A stretch of DNA of 64,000 nt from assembly GCF_901709675.1 (NCBI RefSeq), contig NC_051106.1:3978001-4042000 (forward strand), written 5' to 3'. Of this stretch, positions 1-18,070 are shown one piece after another (positions within the stretch are counted from its first letter, which is position 1; every line of letters starts with the position of its first letter). This DNA comes from Syngnathus acus. Taxonomy: Eukaryota; Chordata; Actinopteri; Syngnathiformes; Syngnathidae. The translations under genes and the position numbers were made by a program. The notes beneath the pieces are model-generated. The model was not told where the DNA came from and ran no database searches. It worked only from the letters and a program-made list of their open reading frames with translations.

Positions 1-252
1 TGCATGCGAATTTGGACTAGAAAAGGCAGACAAACTCCAAACAAACAAGCAGAACTTGTCTACAAAGTAAATTCATAAACAAGCAGAAAGTAAATTTAAA
101 GAGTAAATTCAGTAGCCGTAATATCAGTGTAAGCACAGATATAATCATAAAATGCGTCTTTAAACTCAGTAAGCAACAACACCGCATTTCCGCGAGCGGG
201 CTATTGTATGAACTGCCCTTGCTAGCCATAGCAAGCTAACCTAAACACTCAC

Positions 253-282
253 CTCAATTCGATCGCCGATCGAAACGCTCAT
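253..282 (-). CDS. plk4: Polo-like kinase 4, first coding exon only (partial; continues beyond the left edge)
   Basis: Reading leftward from 282, ATG opens the ten codons MSVSIGDRIE and then a clean GTGAGT donor at 252. From memory, fish Plk4 starts MSVSIGDKIE and human PLK4 starts MATCIGEKIE, directly before the kinase domain. PLK4 is the serine/threonine kinase that licenses centriole duplication. The neighbour agrees: in human, PLK4 lies just downstream of HSPA4L on the same strand, as here. No kinase residues are visible because exon 2 lies outside the window; bases 1-252 are intron 1. The call rests on ten residues plus synteny. Confidence 0.8.
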
Positions 283-660
283 CGTACGTGTTTTTGTCGT
301 TACAAATGCATGTAAAATTGTGTTGAAGTAATCATTTCATCGATATCCGTCCAAGCGGTTCTCAAAGGGCAAACGCGTCGTGTTGTTGTAATCCCCTCCA
401 AAACGGTGACTTCTCCATTTTTGAAAATGTGCGCTCGATCGCCTGCGCGTCTACGTCAGCTGACGTCATCAAAAAAAAAAAAAAAAGAAACAACCCTAGA
501 CTCCGCCTCTTAAGCAACTCATGGGAAACAAGACGGGGAGAAATACTTGTAATAAATGTCAAACCCATTTTATATATTTTTTTTATAACATACCAATAAT
601 TCACTTGGTAAACAATCGCTATTTAATCTCAACCGCAAAAAATACGATTGCACAATAGAT
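283..660 (-). promoter_or_regulatory. plk4: plk4 5' leader and promoter with paired CRE motifs
   Basis: About 180 bp upstream of the plk4 start codon lie a full palindromic CRE (TGACGTCA, 461-468) and a CRE half-site (TACGTCA, 452-458), nine bases apart. The GATCG-rich stretch around 255-275 and 430-442 is unusually CpG-dense for this AT-rich neighbourhood, as expected for a housekeeping promoter. ATF/CREB proteins are the known binders of this motif; use at plk4 is inferred. The open frame across 362-604 has no exon context and is not treated as a gene. Confidence 0.55.
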
Positions 661-1286
661 GACTCTTGTTTTTACTTGTTTTAATGTTTATTTTTTTCAA
701 CTTAAATCCTAAATGCAAACTTACAAGAAAATCAACATGAAAAATCGGTGTGCATAAGAAGTTGATTTGCATCACCTCCTACAAAGTCTATAAGTCAGCT
801 CATGATACCATAGGGAATGTGTTCTTCTATACCTTAAATATGATGGCTTATATTAAATATTAAAATAGAATTTAACTCCCAAATGTGTTACATACAAATA
901 TATCTTGTAGAATCAACACTACTGCATACAAACTAACAAATTGGTGACAACTGTTGGCTACTGTAGTTCTTTGGGTCTCTCTCAGGGGTCACACTCTACA
1001 ATAGAGGGCACAAAAGGCAAATGCTTCCTTTAAGCAAAAGGTCGAACATTTCAATATATTGCATGGTTTGCTTAATAATCAAAAGCTTTTGAGAGCAGAA
1101 GCACACCAAAGTCACACATGAGGATGGACAGAAGAGTGCAAACTGAAATTATGGAGATGAACAAATCCACCTGTGTGGATGGCGAGGATTGAAAAGTGGT
1201 CCCAGGTACTGTAACGCTATCCCTACTGTCTACTTGGTCGCTGATGGTCGTCATAGTGATGGACGTGGAGATGTCAGAGAATTTTC
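661..1286 (-). other. hspa4l: hspa4l 3' untranslated region and intergenic spacer to plk4
   Basis: No coding potential was seen after the hspa4l stop codon at 1287-1289. A poly(A) signal AATAAA on the minus strand (TTTATT at 687-692) would give a 3' UTR of roughly 600 bases. That would put the hspa4l 3' end only about 200 bp from the plk4 promoter motifs. Confidence 0.5.
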
Positions 1287-7296
<6,010 letters not shown>

Positions 7297-10200
7297 ATGG
7301 GACTGTTCGGGAAAACACAGGAAAAGCCACCGAAAGAGATGGTAAGTATTGACCATGAGACAACCGGGTGACATTCTTGAAAAGCCTCCGATAATAGTCA
7401 AACATGATAGAGCTAACTTTGCTAACGTTAGCTCTCAGCAAATCACGGTACCGCCCTTTACGAACACATAATAGCTGATTGGTAAATTCATTTTTGTTTG
7501 AATTTATGTGTAATTACGTCCGTGTCCCAATGAGAAGACCTTGCGATCACAAATAAAATGTTTAGGTGGCACGCTACTTAGCCAAGCTAACATCTAAGCT
7601 AGGCAGCTGTCAATCATCTCGATGTAAACAAACAGGATTTTGAGCCCTTCCACCAAGATAACCGCTTTTTGTATTTGTAACGAAGCACGGCAATTACATT
7701 TTGACTTGGACAATTGTTGGGAAAATGCATGATTTTATGTGCATTCTACGTTTATAACACAGTATATGCTTCTTGGGAAGATTTTATTGAAACGGGTCAG
7801 TTATGGTTTAAGGAATGTTCCAATGTTGAAGGACATTTCGAGCATTTTTTTTATCCTTAAAGCAGAAATCAAGTCAAAGATCTTCACAATAACATGATCT
7901 ATGCGCCATCACTAGTCTAAACACAGCATTTTGATTAATATTGTGTTTGCGGAATATGAATGATGCAGCAAAATCCACCCGTTTTGATTCATATCAGGGG
8001 TGGCCATTTTGCCACTTGGCTGTCGACTGAAAATGACATCACAGTGCTGAAGGGCTCAGGTCATGACCTCACCTGTTTAATGGTATTGGTCATGTGACAT
8101 TTGCAAGAGGATCGCTTTGGCACGATGATGTCCTTTTAAATGCCTTATTAATCAGAATACTGGGTGTAGACTAATCGGGCTCGTGGCCACATTAAAACAT
8201 TATTATAGTGAAGCGATTTTTTTGTTAACTTCAATTCTTTTTTTAATTGTCAGAGTCAGAGTCAGAGTCAGCTTTATTGTCAATTCCTTCATGCTAGAGG
8301 ACACAAAGAAACCGAAATACCGTTCCCCCTATCCCACGGTGACGAGACACAGCACACGATTAACACACAAGTAAAACAACGGGGAGAGAGTTCAGGACCC
8401 CAACAGCCTGGAGATCACAAACTTCGCCAGTGGCGAGCAGTGCTGGCATCCCACAACAAAGTCCCGGCACCATTCGTCACGGATGTAGACGCACAGTCCA
8501 CCTCCACGCGATGTTCCCCCTCGTACAATGGCCCGGTCCGCCCGATAGCGCGCCATCCCCTCCAGACGCACAGCAGCTACGCACTGTCCGGTCCGCAGAA
8601 CTCAGCAGGCATGTTGATGTCCAGCGATCGAACGTCCGCCAGAAGAATGGAAGGCACGGCCGGGCGAGCTGGGGTGGCCGCCAGCCAGGCCCGGACGCCC
8701 AACCGGGGGAAGAATAGCAGGCGAGTCCGGCGACGCTCCAGGACGGCGCAGACCGAGCGCCTTTAATGTCCCCGCTTCAAAGTGCAGATCGCCGCAAAAC
8801 TCGCTTTCGCCGATGTCGAGCAGAACCAGCCCGCCGCACTTGAAGCACAACCCGGTACGACGAGACGAACACACAAAACTGGCGGACAAACCCACATTAA
8901 ACGACAAAACAAAACACCGTTCGGGACAGAGAGAGGCCGCAGCGTGTGCACGCGCCGCCATCTTACTTCCGCAATTTGTTGTATAATTGTAACAAATGGA
9001 AGTGTAATAAAATGAATATACTTACTTTTGGTCCATCCTGTCTAGATAAATGAGTGGACTCAGAAAATCAGGAAGGAATCAAGATCGCTCGACAGACAAA
9101 TTAGAGGTAACGACATGTTAACTAATTGCATTGTGCAACAAAATGTTAAAGGTTCTATATCATTTTTGTCCATTTTGTTTTTTGATTCTTTTATCCACAT
9201 TTGGAAGTGACCTGATTCACTTGCATTTCTGAACTGACTGTTACAGTGTACATTCAGGCTCTTGTCAAATAATAAATTCACATCTTTTGTTCCAGATATT
9301 CAAAGGGAAGAGGAAAAAGTAAAGAGATCCATCAAAGATGCTGCCAAAAAGGGTCAGAGGGATGTTTGTGTGATTCTCGCCAAGGAGATGATTCAGTCCA
9401 AACGAGCCGTCTCAAAGCTCTATTCCTCGAAAGCTCAACTCAACTCGGTGACACTCAGCATGAAGAATCAGCTTTGTGAGTTGCGCATCTCACTTCTGTT
9501 TTATTTCTACAAATGCCTGCAAAGAGGTTGTATTTGCTAATTTTTTCTAGCTTTACTGCGTGTGGCCGGTTCCATGCAGAAGAGCACAGAGGTGATGAAA
9601 GCCATGCAGAGCCTCGTCAAAATCCCAGAGATACAGGCCACCATGCGAGATCTATCAAAGGAGATGATGAAGGTCGGTAGCCATATTGCCTCAAATAAAT
9701 TCTTTGCCTATTTTGTCAGGTTTATATTCTCAAAACCGCTTATGTCAGGAGCACCGTAAATCGAAAGTCGCTGTCAAAATAGAAGGGCTTATGTTTTATT
9801 TTTCCAGGCTGGGATCATTGAGGAAATGCTGGAGGACACGTTTGAGAGCATGGAAGATGGAGAGGAGATGGAAGAGGCAGCTGAGGAGGAAGTTGACAAT
9901 ATCCTCTTTGAGATCACAGCAGGTAGCATGTCTGTGGGCTTCACAAAATCAGCGCAGGCCACTAGATTTATTTATTCATTTATTAACTAAATCAATTCTC
10001 TCATTTTTCACAGAACAAAGTAGAATCCGTTTTTTTAGAGACTGAAATTTTAACCATACAATTTCATCTCACGTCTGCTATCTTAATGCTAACACATAAA
10101 ACAGTGTTATGGTAATCAATGTATTTGGAAATTAAAAAAAAAAAAAAAAAGTGGTTATAGGCATTAAATGAGAATTGGGCACTTGGTAATTCCAGGATAA

Positions 10201-10370
10201 ATGTTCTTATTAGATGCTTTGCTTTGTGTTTAGGAGCCCTCGGCAAAGCGCCCGGCAAAGTCACAGACGCCCTGCCCGAGATGCCTTCAGGGGCCACCGC
10301 AGTCTCAGAGGATGAGTCTGAGGAAGACATGGAACAAATGCAGTCCAGACTGGCAGCTCTTCGAAGCTAA
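7297..10370 (+). CDS. chmp3: Charged multivesicular body protein 3 (ESCRT-III subunit VPS24), complete
   Basis: Six exons, 219 aa (human 222): 7297-7341, 9046-9106, 9296-9475, 9551-9672, 9808-9922, 10234-10370. The N-terminus MGLFGKTQEKPPKEM carries the Gly2/amphipathic start of CHMP3. The basic Snf7 helices follow (NEWTQKIRKE, IQREEEKVKRS, KDAAKKGQRDVCVILAKEMI, VMKAMQSLVKIPEIQATM). The acidic C-terminal half (GIIEEMLEDTFESMEDGEEM) leads to a MIT-interacting motif ending MQSRLAALRS. ESCRT-III polymerises on endosomal and midbody membranes for vesicle scission; CHMP3 caps and co-assembles with CHMP2/CHMP4, and VPS4 binds the last motif. The exon 4 donor is weak (AAG|GTCGGT) but phase and homology require it. 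Intron 1 holds a LINE derivative. A poly(A) signal AATAAA lies at 10997-11002. Confidence 0.95.
7985..8110. repeat. Dispersed fish repeat fragment in chmp3 intron 1
   Basis: The stretch contains a phrase (GGGTGGCCATTTTGCCACTT, then TGTCGACTGAAAATGACATC) that I recognise from dispersed repeats in percomorph fish genomes. A related phrase (CTCAGGTAACGACCAATCAC) occurs at the far right of the window near 63540. Family name, full extent and orientation are not assignable by eye. Confidence 0.4.
8250..8965 (-). mobile_element. Short, internally deleted non-LTR retrotransposon (LINE) derivative
   Basis: On the minus strand the element starts in GC-rich sequence with ATGGCGGCGCG (about 8961) and runs as one open frame of 119 codons to 8602. 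After a stop, another frame (about 8560-8430) reads GGGLCVYIRDEWC followed by CSPLAKFVI, the signature of the apurinic-type endonuclease of CR1/L2/Rex-like LINEs. It then skips directly to a 3' end with AATAAA (TTTATT at about 8273) and a short (TGACTC)n tail at 8250-8272, as such LINEs use. No reverse-transcriptase motif is present. Its GC content is sharply higher than the surrounding AT-rich intron. No clear target-site duplication was seen. Confidence 0.75.
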
Positions 10371-11964
10371 ATTGGTATTTTTTCTGAGACAATACAGCAG
10401 TACTGAGTAGTACTCCTCTGCGACTTGTTCTAATTTAGTTTGCGTATTATCTGGGGTTATATTTGTGGGTCATTCATGTCACTTATGATTTGGTCAAAAG
10501 TTTTTTTTTTATTATCAATGGTAATCCTTGGTAAGTATACTATCCAAAGACGATTAGAAGGTTTGAGAGTGTAAATAATGTAAGTATGAAAAGCCTACTG
10601 TGCCTATAGTGCTTCATCTTAGTCCTCTTGTGTCCTATGTTATGGACATCAAGATATTGTTGGTTATTTGTTTCCAACTCACCATTGACAAGGTGGTCAT
10701 TAAAATGTTCACATCACTAATTAGTCTTGGTTATCTAAAACACTAGAGTTGTTGGGTACGTGTCTTTCTAAAGACTTCTGTACAGTGTCTTTACTATACT
10801 AATTATACCTGTCATAAAAATGCACGCAAAACTAGTTCTTTAAGCGTCAAAACTGCTTGTCCAAAGTTTGTTTCATAAATGAGAAAAAAAACAACAACGT
10901 GCAAAGGCACTGGAATGGCTGTACAGGGAATCTGTATTGTGTAAGTGCAATTTATGTATATTTACTTTCGATGTAAATGGGGTGAAATAATAAGGAAATA
11001 AACTTTTAAGGACAACGAGACTGAAATGAGTAATATTGCAATCCCCCAAGGAATATTGCAATTCCCCAAGGGTTGACCCACATTAATAATTTGCAGCTCA
11101 CATACAGTATAAAGGATAGATTTTAGACTGGCTTCTACAGCTCCAGTCTTCATTGTATTAGGTGTTTTGCTCAAAAAAGCAAATGCAGTCAATACGTTTT
11201 GGACACCCCTCTTTTTTAAAGCAATTCTCTTAAAATGGCCAGGACAATATTTCCAGTGAATGCGAGTGTTTGACTGTAACAAAACATTACTTGGTTAGTG
11301 GCTTCTAAATGCCAAGTGAGAAGTGGCACCACCTACCTCTCAAGGCATAGTGCTCACCAGAGCTTAAGTCCTACGCAGAAGCACCATTTGTTCAAAATCC
11401 AAGTCATATGACACATAAGTAAATAATAATTTTATTAGGAACATCTACACTGTAATGTGAAAACTAAACTAGTGCGGTTTTGATTCAACAATGCATTATA
11501 ATGAGCTGTTTCTATACATTTGCTTACATTCTTATATAAATTAAGCGTTTTTTCACACTACTACAAACTTCAATATGAGTACTAAAGTATTATTGTCTCT
11601 TTTGCACGTGACATGCCTTAAACCGTTTTAAAATATAGCTTGGTAGAAATGTAATTTTTCTTTGCAGATTAAAATTATATATCCACATTTGTGTAGTTAT
11701 AACCTGTAGCGTGCTAAAAGTTTTTTGAAAATACAGTGTATTAAACAACTCCTAATATGTAGTTAGAGCCACTTCTCAAGGCGTGCCTCGTACGTTGCAC
11801 TAGTGCCTCTTGTGGCCACACGGAGTACTGCGCGACGTCGCCGTCCGTGTGTGCTCGTGCTTGTGCTCGTGCCCGGCGCTTCCACTCGCCTGTCATCATC
11901 ACCATCAGGAGGAGGAAACTCCTCCTAAGCAGCAGACAGCGCATTCTGTCGCCTCTCCAGCGCA
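10371..11964 (+). other. chmp3 3' UTR, spacer and reep1 5' leader
   Basis: The first 640 bases are the chmp3 3' untranslated region, ending near the AATAAA at 10997-11002. From about 11020 to 11780 the sequence is AT-rich with no exon-like stretch. The last 150 bases turn CpG-rich (GCGACGTCGCCGTCCGTGTG, from about 11832), which suits the reep1 promoter and leader. Confidence 0.5.
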
Positions 11965-14900
11965 ATGGTTTCTTGGATCATCTCCAGAATTGTGGTGTAA
12001 GTCATTAATTTAAAAAAAAATATTTCGCTCATGAGCATGACGATAATTGCGAGATTGCTTTGTTTTGTTGCCTTTTGGAAGGCGACGCTCGACATTTCTC
12101 CTTCGAATCTTGAAGCAGGAAGGCTTTTTTTCTTGCTTTTTTTGGTAGTATGCAATGCAAATGTCACTGGATGATATGAACCAGACCTAGAGGAATGCGA
12201 GAGGTGGGCCTGTTTATTTTTATCAAGCGTTTAGTCGCTGCCTGACGCTCTCCGGTGTTTTGTTATTGTTATCATTACGATACATTAGCCAAATAAGCGA
12301 AGGACCAATGTGACTGGGCGGTTACTCAATAATAACGTGTTGATGTCCTGAAGGAGGAAAAACACAATAAGGGATGGGTCAGCCTTCTCAGGTTACAACC
12401 ATGTTATTGAGAGCACGAAAAGAATAAATGTTCATAGAAATGTACACCCCTCCCTACCTCGCACAAATGAAATAAAATCTCCTATTCCTACTAAGTTTAT
12501 TTAACCCTGTAATGAGTGAGCGCCATATCATGCTGCAGGGTGGGCGAAGCCTCACAAAAAAAAAGGCAATTAAATTTACATGAGTTTTTCATTCACAGTG
12601 GCCTAACCCAAACTAAAGCCTATGTGTACGTACAGTAGACAAAATGGTGATCTCCCGACAAGTGGGTTCTATTTGTGCTGAGTGCATGTGGGTCAGTAAC
12701 TTGATCGGCTCGTCCTCAGCTGTTGGCCGGGCCATGGTGCGCCTTTAGCCGGGCCGCTGGTGTCTTCACGGAGGGTAACTTTGCACATTCGGGTGGGGAA
12801 GGGTGAAAGAAAAAAAACAACAACATAGCTGACCTAAGTCTGACTAATCATTTGGAACTTTATCATAAGCACGATGACGTCATTGTTACATCATTATGAC
12901 ATAGAGACATTGTCATGCTTCATGTGGCATGAAGGGATAACATTGCAAGTAGTTCCCAATTAGCTTCCATCAATTAATACTGTGGTGGAATTAACATTGA
13001 CTACAATGTTTACCTTTCCACAACTAATACATGCTCTGTTCACGTATGTAGATTCATATCTTTTAATATTCTCCTAATGTAAATTTCCATGTTAATATCA
13101 TTTTCTTGCAGACTTGTGTTCGGTACGCTTTATCCTGCCTACTCGTCTTATAAAGCCGTCAAGTCCAAAGACGTAAAGGAATATGTAAGTGCATGATATT
13201 TTTAATTCACGGTTCAGTATTCATTGTTTTTGAAATGCCACAAGATGGCACTAAATACATGTCTAATAGGAAAGTAGTACATTGATGTTAAGGGACTATG
13301 TTGAACAGTTGAGGTGCTGCATCTCCATTGAGACAAACTTTGTGGGGTGGAGCTAAATTATTCATCTATCTTTGTAATCTATTGATTTTCCTTTATTTTA
13401 GGTGAAATGGATGATGTACTGGATAATATTTGCCCTCTTTACGTCTGTGGAAGCATTCACAGATATGTTTCTTTGCTGGTAAGTAGTCTTGATGTAGTAT
13501 GACTACGATTGAAAATGATTGTGAGCGGTAAACCTCTTGACTATGTGCATGTGTGTCATCGCATTCACACCAGGCTTCCTTTCTACTATGAACTGAAGAT
13601 AGCCTTTGTGGTGTGGTTATTGTCGCCGTACACTAAAGGCTCCAGTGTGCTCTACAGGAAGTTTGTCCACCCGACTCTTTCCTCTAAAGAAAAGGTGAAC
13701 AACTTGTTTGGCCACTTCCTGTGACATCATCCATGGTTTTGGTTTATGCTATTGATTGCCCTCATTAATAGGGTCTCGGGAAAATGTGGTTTTGTGTTAA
13801 TTCACTTTTGATGTCTGCATCTGTGATGGAATGAGTTTATGATCTGAGATGACTCTCCGGAGAGACACAATGTGTTATTGTTTTGTGGCTTGTCCCAGGA
13901 TATTGATGACTACATCTGCCAAGCCAAGGACAAAAGCTATGATACGCTGGTGCATTATGGGAGAAAGGGGTTGAATGTGGCCGCCACCGCCGCAGTCATG
14001 GCTGCAACAAAGGTACTGCAGACTCTGAACATTTGTGGTTTTGTTCTGACGTAAAAGTGCTTAAGTCAGAAAGTGATTTATTTTTCAGTCAATTCGGAGC
14101 CCAATTAGATGGCTGTTGAGTTGAACTTGAAAGATTCCATTGAATCACACTCAAATAACAAAAGCTTGTGTGTTAGAACCCCTGTATGAATTTGCATACA
14201 CATTTTAAATGGAACTTTCTATCTCCAACCTGCTCTATCCTGTCCCAGGGCCAAGGAGTTCTGACGGACAGGTTGAGGAGTTTCAGCATGCAAGATCTGG
14301 CAGCGTACGAGTCGGACACAGCCAGCTCCGCCCAAACAACGAGAGCGGAAGCAGCAGCTCAGCACCGGGCACGCACCATGATGCGGAGCAAGTCTGAGAG
14401 CTACACTAAAGGTGAGAAAGGGAGAACATAAAAACCGGTATAGGACCTAAGACGATGACGTTTTGGATTTTTTGGGGCGCTCAACGTATCCAAAGGCCGT
14501 TGGTATTGTTCAGTTCACTTTTCTTTCTTTAGTGCCCCCCCTTAAACCACTCCCTGGCACATCTTCCTGTTTGGAATGGGCAAATGAGTCCTGTGATAAC
14601 ACTCACAAACTACAGTAGCTGCTCAGGGGATTTGTTCCTTATGCAACATCATGTGAACAATTTTTCTTTGGTATTACTGTTCTATTTTTTCTTCTCTTTA
14701 TTCTTGTGTCGCTAAAATTAGACTGTATCACGATTTTTTTGAATGTCATTTCAAAAGATGTTCAATAACAATCCCGTAAAAAGAAATGGTTTACACTAGG
14801 GTTAGGGTTTAAAATAGGGTTTCAAACCAGTGTTAGGGTTTCAAAGTAGGGTTTCAAGATATTGTCATTGCACAGTGTGGAGGACGACTAATTGGGTCAA

Positions 14901-16192
14901 ACGTTTTAGTTTTTATGTATGCTGACAGGACATTTTCATGGGATTAGCTGCCAATAAAGTTACTTTCACATATGCTCAAAGTCTATTCTTAGTTTACGAT
15001 AAATGTCAGCAGTGGGTTCACTGCTTGAGCTCAATGTCACGCTCATGGAAAGACATTTACACTTTTGCAAATTGATAGTCACGTCTCCAGGCCTCATCTT
15101 TGTTGTTTACAGGGAATTTAATATCAACTTTTTGTCCCTGATGGTCAAAATTGGTTCCATCACTTTGAGCAATCATAAGAATCAGTCAGTCAGAAAGTTG
15201 AAGGCAGATTTCATGATTCACCTCCACCCTTTTTAGATTTTGACATGACTGACTATGAGGTGTTGGGATTAAACCAAAGAGAGCCAGAGGACATGCTGAC
15301 ACCTGATCCCTCCCCGCCTTCCACGCCTTCTCCCACTCCTCCAGATCTGGAGGAGCAAGAGAAGAGAGCCAAGGGTGCGCGGGGGGCTTCAAACTCTCCT
15401 CAGCTCGAGCTCGCAAAAAGAAAAGCTCCCGAGGTACCCGGTCTGCCTGGTTACTACGAGTGCTCAGCTGCCGCCTGCCTCTAAAATGCCCCCCCCGTTG
15501 AGTGATCCTCTACTCACGCAGTGGCTTTTTTAAATAATTGTTTTAAAACACTGTGTCACTAAATGATCTTCATGCTTTAGTGCATTTGCAGCTGTTAACA
15601 CTTTACTCATAGTGAGGTCGAATTGGACTTGTTGTTCAGTGTGTGACTGCATTTGGAAACGTGACATGTAAAGGTCAAATCGAAAGAATGTATTGATGTG
15701 GATTGACTAAGTGTATTTCACCACATATTTGTTTAATGTATCATGTTTGTGTTAATGATTCGACAGAATGAATTTTCTGTTAAAAAAAAAACACTTGCAG
15801 AAATCTATTTCTTAAATAATTCATATACAGCAGGAAATTTACATCATGTTTTTTAGATCATTTAAATTTTGTATAAATGGAGAAGGAACTTTGCAGAACT
15901 CGTTATGAATCTATTATGAAAAAAGGTGAGTGGTGATGATCTTTTAATATTATACTAAAGGAATGTTGCATTTCAGAAAATGCAAAATTTAATTTAAAAA
16001 TGAATAATAATTTTTAAAAATTCATGTAAGAGGTTTTTTTTTTTCTTTTTCATTATTGATAAAAGCCATCAGATGCTTTTCTTGATCATGTGGCTGATGT
16101 TTGCTTTTCTCCCTCTGTAGCCTCCTCTTAGGGTCTCAAGGCCTCTCACGAGATCCAGAAGCGCCGTGTGTTCTAACACCGAAGCCATGTGA
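11965..16192 (+). CDS. reep1: Receptor expression-enhancing protein 1 (REEP/TB2-DP1-HVA22 family ER-shaping protein)
   Basis: Eight exons, 282 aa: 11965-11996, 13112-13184, 13402-13478, 13574-13694, 13899-14012, 14249-14411, 15237-15433, 16121-16192. The start [20 protein letters not shown] and the core ([40 protein letters not shown]) are the REEP1-4 hairpin domain that wedges ER tubules. [20 protein letters not shown] and LRSFSMQDL follow, the start of the microtubule-binding tail. Synteny with chmp3 and mrpl35 (human 2p11.2) picks REEP1 over its paralogs. The tail is longer than the 201-aa human form: a Pro-rich exon ([20 protein letters not shown]) then a last exon ending [13 protein letters not shown]. 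If the weak donor GAG|GTACCC at 15433 is not used, the frame instead stops at 15484. A poly(A) signal lies at 17550-17555. Confidence 0.9.
14796..14858. repeat. reep1: Degenerate TTAGGG-like short repeat in reep1 intron 6
   Basis: Five imperfect copies of (T)TAGGGTTT separated by AAAATA or CAAA(C/G) spacers lie within 63 bases. It resembles an interstitial telomere-like or simple low-complexity repeat; it is too short and degenerate to be a telomere relic with certainty. Confidence 0.5.
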
Positions 16193-18070
16193 GCGGGTGG
16201 GCCATGCACATCGACGCCTCCAGCTGCCTCCAGCTTGCTGCAACACGTAATTTTGTCCAAAAAAAAAAAAAGAAAAAGAACCTTACGTGACTGAAGCGGC
16301 ACTGCTTTGGAATTCGGTTTACCAAAGTGACCTCTGATGACATGTCGATACGATAGTTATGATAAATAAGGACAACAAGCGAGAGCTCCATGCTGATCAG
16401 ACCTGCTCGAGGTTATTATGTGTACAGTGTATTTTTTATTTTTTTTTCTCTGTCAGGTTTGGTTGGGCACTTGCATGTGTGTCTCGCCGTGCATTTTTAG
16501 TTTGTGCTACAGAATGTACTGCAGCTCATTTGTCAAGAGTCATGTAAGTCGCCATGGGTCGATAAATATTTTAAAAGTGCAGAAAAAATCAGATGTGAAT
16601 CCTAAAAAGATCAAAAAAATCAAGTCGCCGTGGTTCAAATATTTACCTCTAGTAAAGCCTTAATGGGAAACATTAAGTATCACATAAGTACAGTTAGGGC
16701 CATAAGTATTGGGACAGTTTAAATTTGGAGTGTTAGAAGACTTTGACAGTTTTCACAAAAAAATGGCATTTACCATTTTGGATTTAGCAATTTGTTGCAG
16801 GGTCTTGGGAAAATGAAAGTGAGCCCCCCAATATTTCTGGACCTAACTAGTTTTTCATATTGTGTTCACATGAATTCATTTTGTTTGCACTATGAAGTAA
16901 ATATCAACCACTGCCCTCAATTATAAATCTTGACCTTAAAAAAAGCACAGGTTTATCTCATTAAATTTGAATATCGTGGGGAAATTGATTCAAGCATCAC
17001 GGTAGTCGTCACTTTCACAGAAGGGTGAATGATTTTAACAATCTATAGTAACCCTTATTTTGGTCATTTATTTGGTCATATAACGCAAATCACAATATCA
17101 CATGTTATAGCGTTAGGTTGTATTTTCTATTTTGAGCATCTCTACTGTGGATTTTTTGAGGGAGATTTTGCAGATTCCCAATTTCATCATATATACTGTA
17201 TGTGTTTTTTTTTATGAGAGGCTGCCTGGGACATAATTCAATATTACTGCTCACAACATGAGACTAAAAAGCTCACAACTGAAATGTACTACTGTACTGA
17301 AAGAGGTCATCTTGATTTATGACCCTGGCAGACCTTTCAGCATTTTGTCTTCATACTTTATGACGTGACTGAGCCTTGGCAGCATTTAAATACGGCTGTC
17401 TGTAGTTTTCTTGTCATCAGTGCAACTTTTATGCTGACACAATAGCTTCTCAGGTACAACTGTCTTGTTTACACACCACGCCATTCACGAGGATGTTGTA
17501 GATACACTCGCCATGCACATCGAGTATCCTTTAAATGGATGTGATTTCAAATAAATTGTGGGAAAGTTGTGTTTCAGCATTAGTATCAGTATTAGAGGTA
17601 ACTTTCTTCCTATTCAAGGTGGAGAAAGATCATGTTCCCAAAACACTTAACCCACAAATACTCAAAATAGACAATGTTTTTGATGATTACATTATAAGTG
17701 CTCATAAATGTTGCATGTCCCTGGGAAGACATAAAATGTGAACAGAAAAATAATTCCCCAGCCCCGCTTTGAATGGAATTCTAATGTGAATCTGTCAATA
17801 TTATTAAATGCTTCCACTTTGCAGGGTAATCTTAAGAGTTTTTGTTCTGGCAGGCCAGAATGACTTCAAATTGATGTGCGCTACATGTAAAGGTAGCAGC
17901 AGTGATGACAGTTTATTGTTGGTTCAAATCACTTGACAGCCATTAAACATGAAGCAAACGTTTTAAGTGACTGACTTTATTGTTTTCGATTGTGTTTAAA
18001 AAAAAAAAACACAAAAATTGATGCCATGACTGTAGTTACATCATATTAAAGCAAGATGCCAATACATGAA
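16193..18070. other. Convergent 3' ends of reep1 and mrpl35
   Basis: The reep1 3' UTR runs rightward to a likely poly(A) site after AATAAA at 17550-17555. The mrpl35 3' UTR runs leftward to AATAAA on the minus strand (TTTATT at 17976-17981), only about 90 bases from its stop codon. Around 16692-16830 the phrase AGGGCCATAAGTATTGGGAC marks a degenerate copy of a dispersed fish repeat. Nothing coding was seen in between. Confidence 0.5.
16690..16850. repeat. Probable degenerate interspersed fish repeat
   Basis: It contains AGGGCCATAAGTATTGGGAC followed by AT-rich sequence, a phrase known to me from a widespread teleost DNA-element family. Terminal inverted repeats were not found, so class and borders are uncertain. 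Confidence 0.35.

Noticed and set aside
362-604. 80-codon minus-strand open frame upstream of plk4
   Set aside because: It ends before the real start codon, covers the CRE motifs and a poly-T run, and has no exon context; it is leader and promoter sequence.
9686-10045. 119-codon plus-strand frame over chmp3 exon 5
   Set aside because: Wrong frame; the spliced frame gives the conserved Snf7 sequence and MIT-interacting tail.
14796-14858. Interstitial telomere (TTAGGG)n relic marking an ancient chromosome fusion
   Set aside because: Only five imperfect units with spacers, inside an intron of a conserved synteny block; better explained as a simple repeat.
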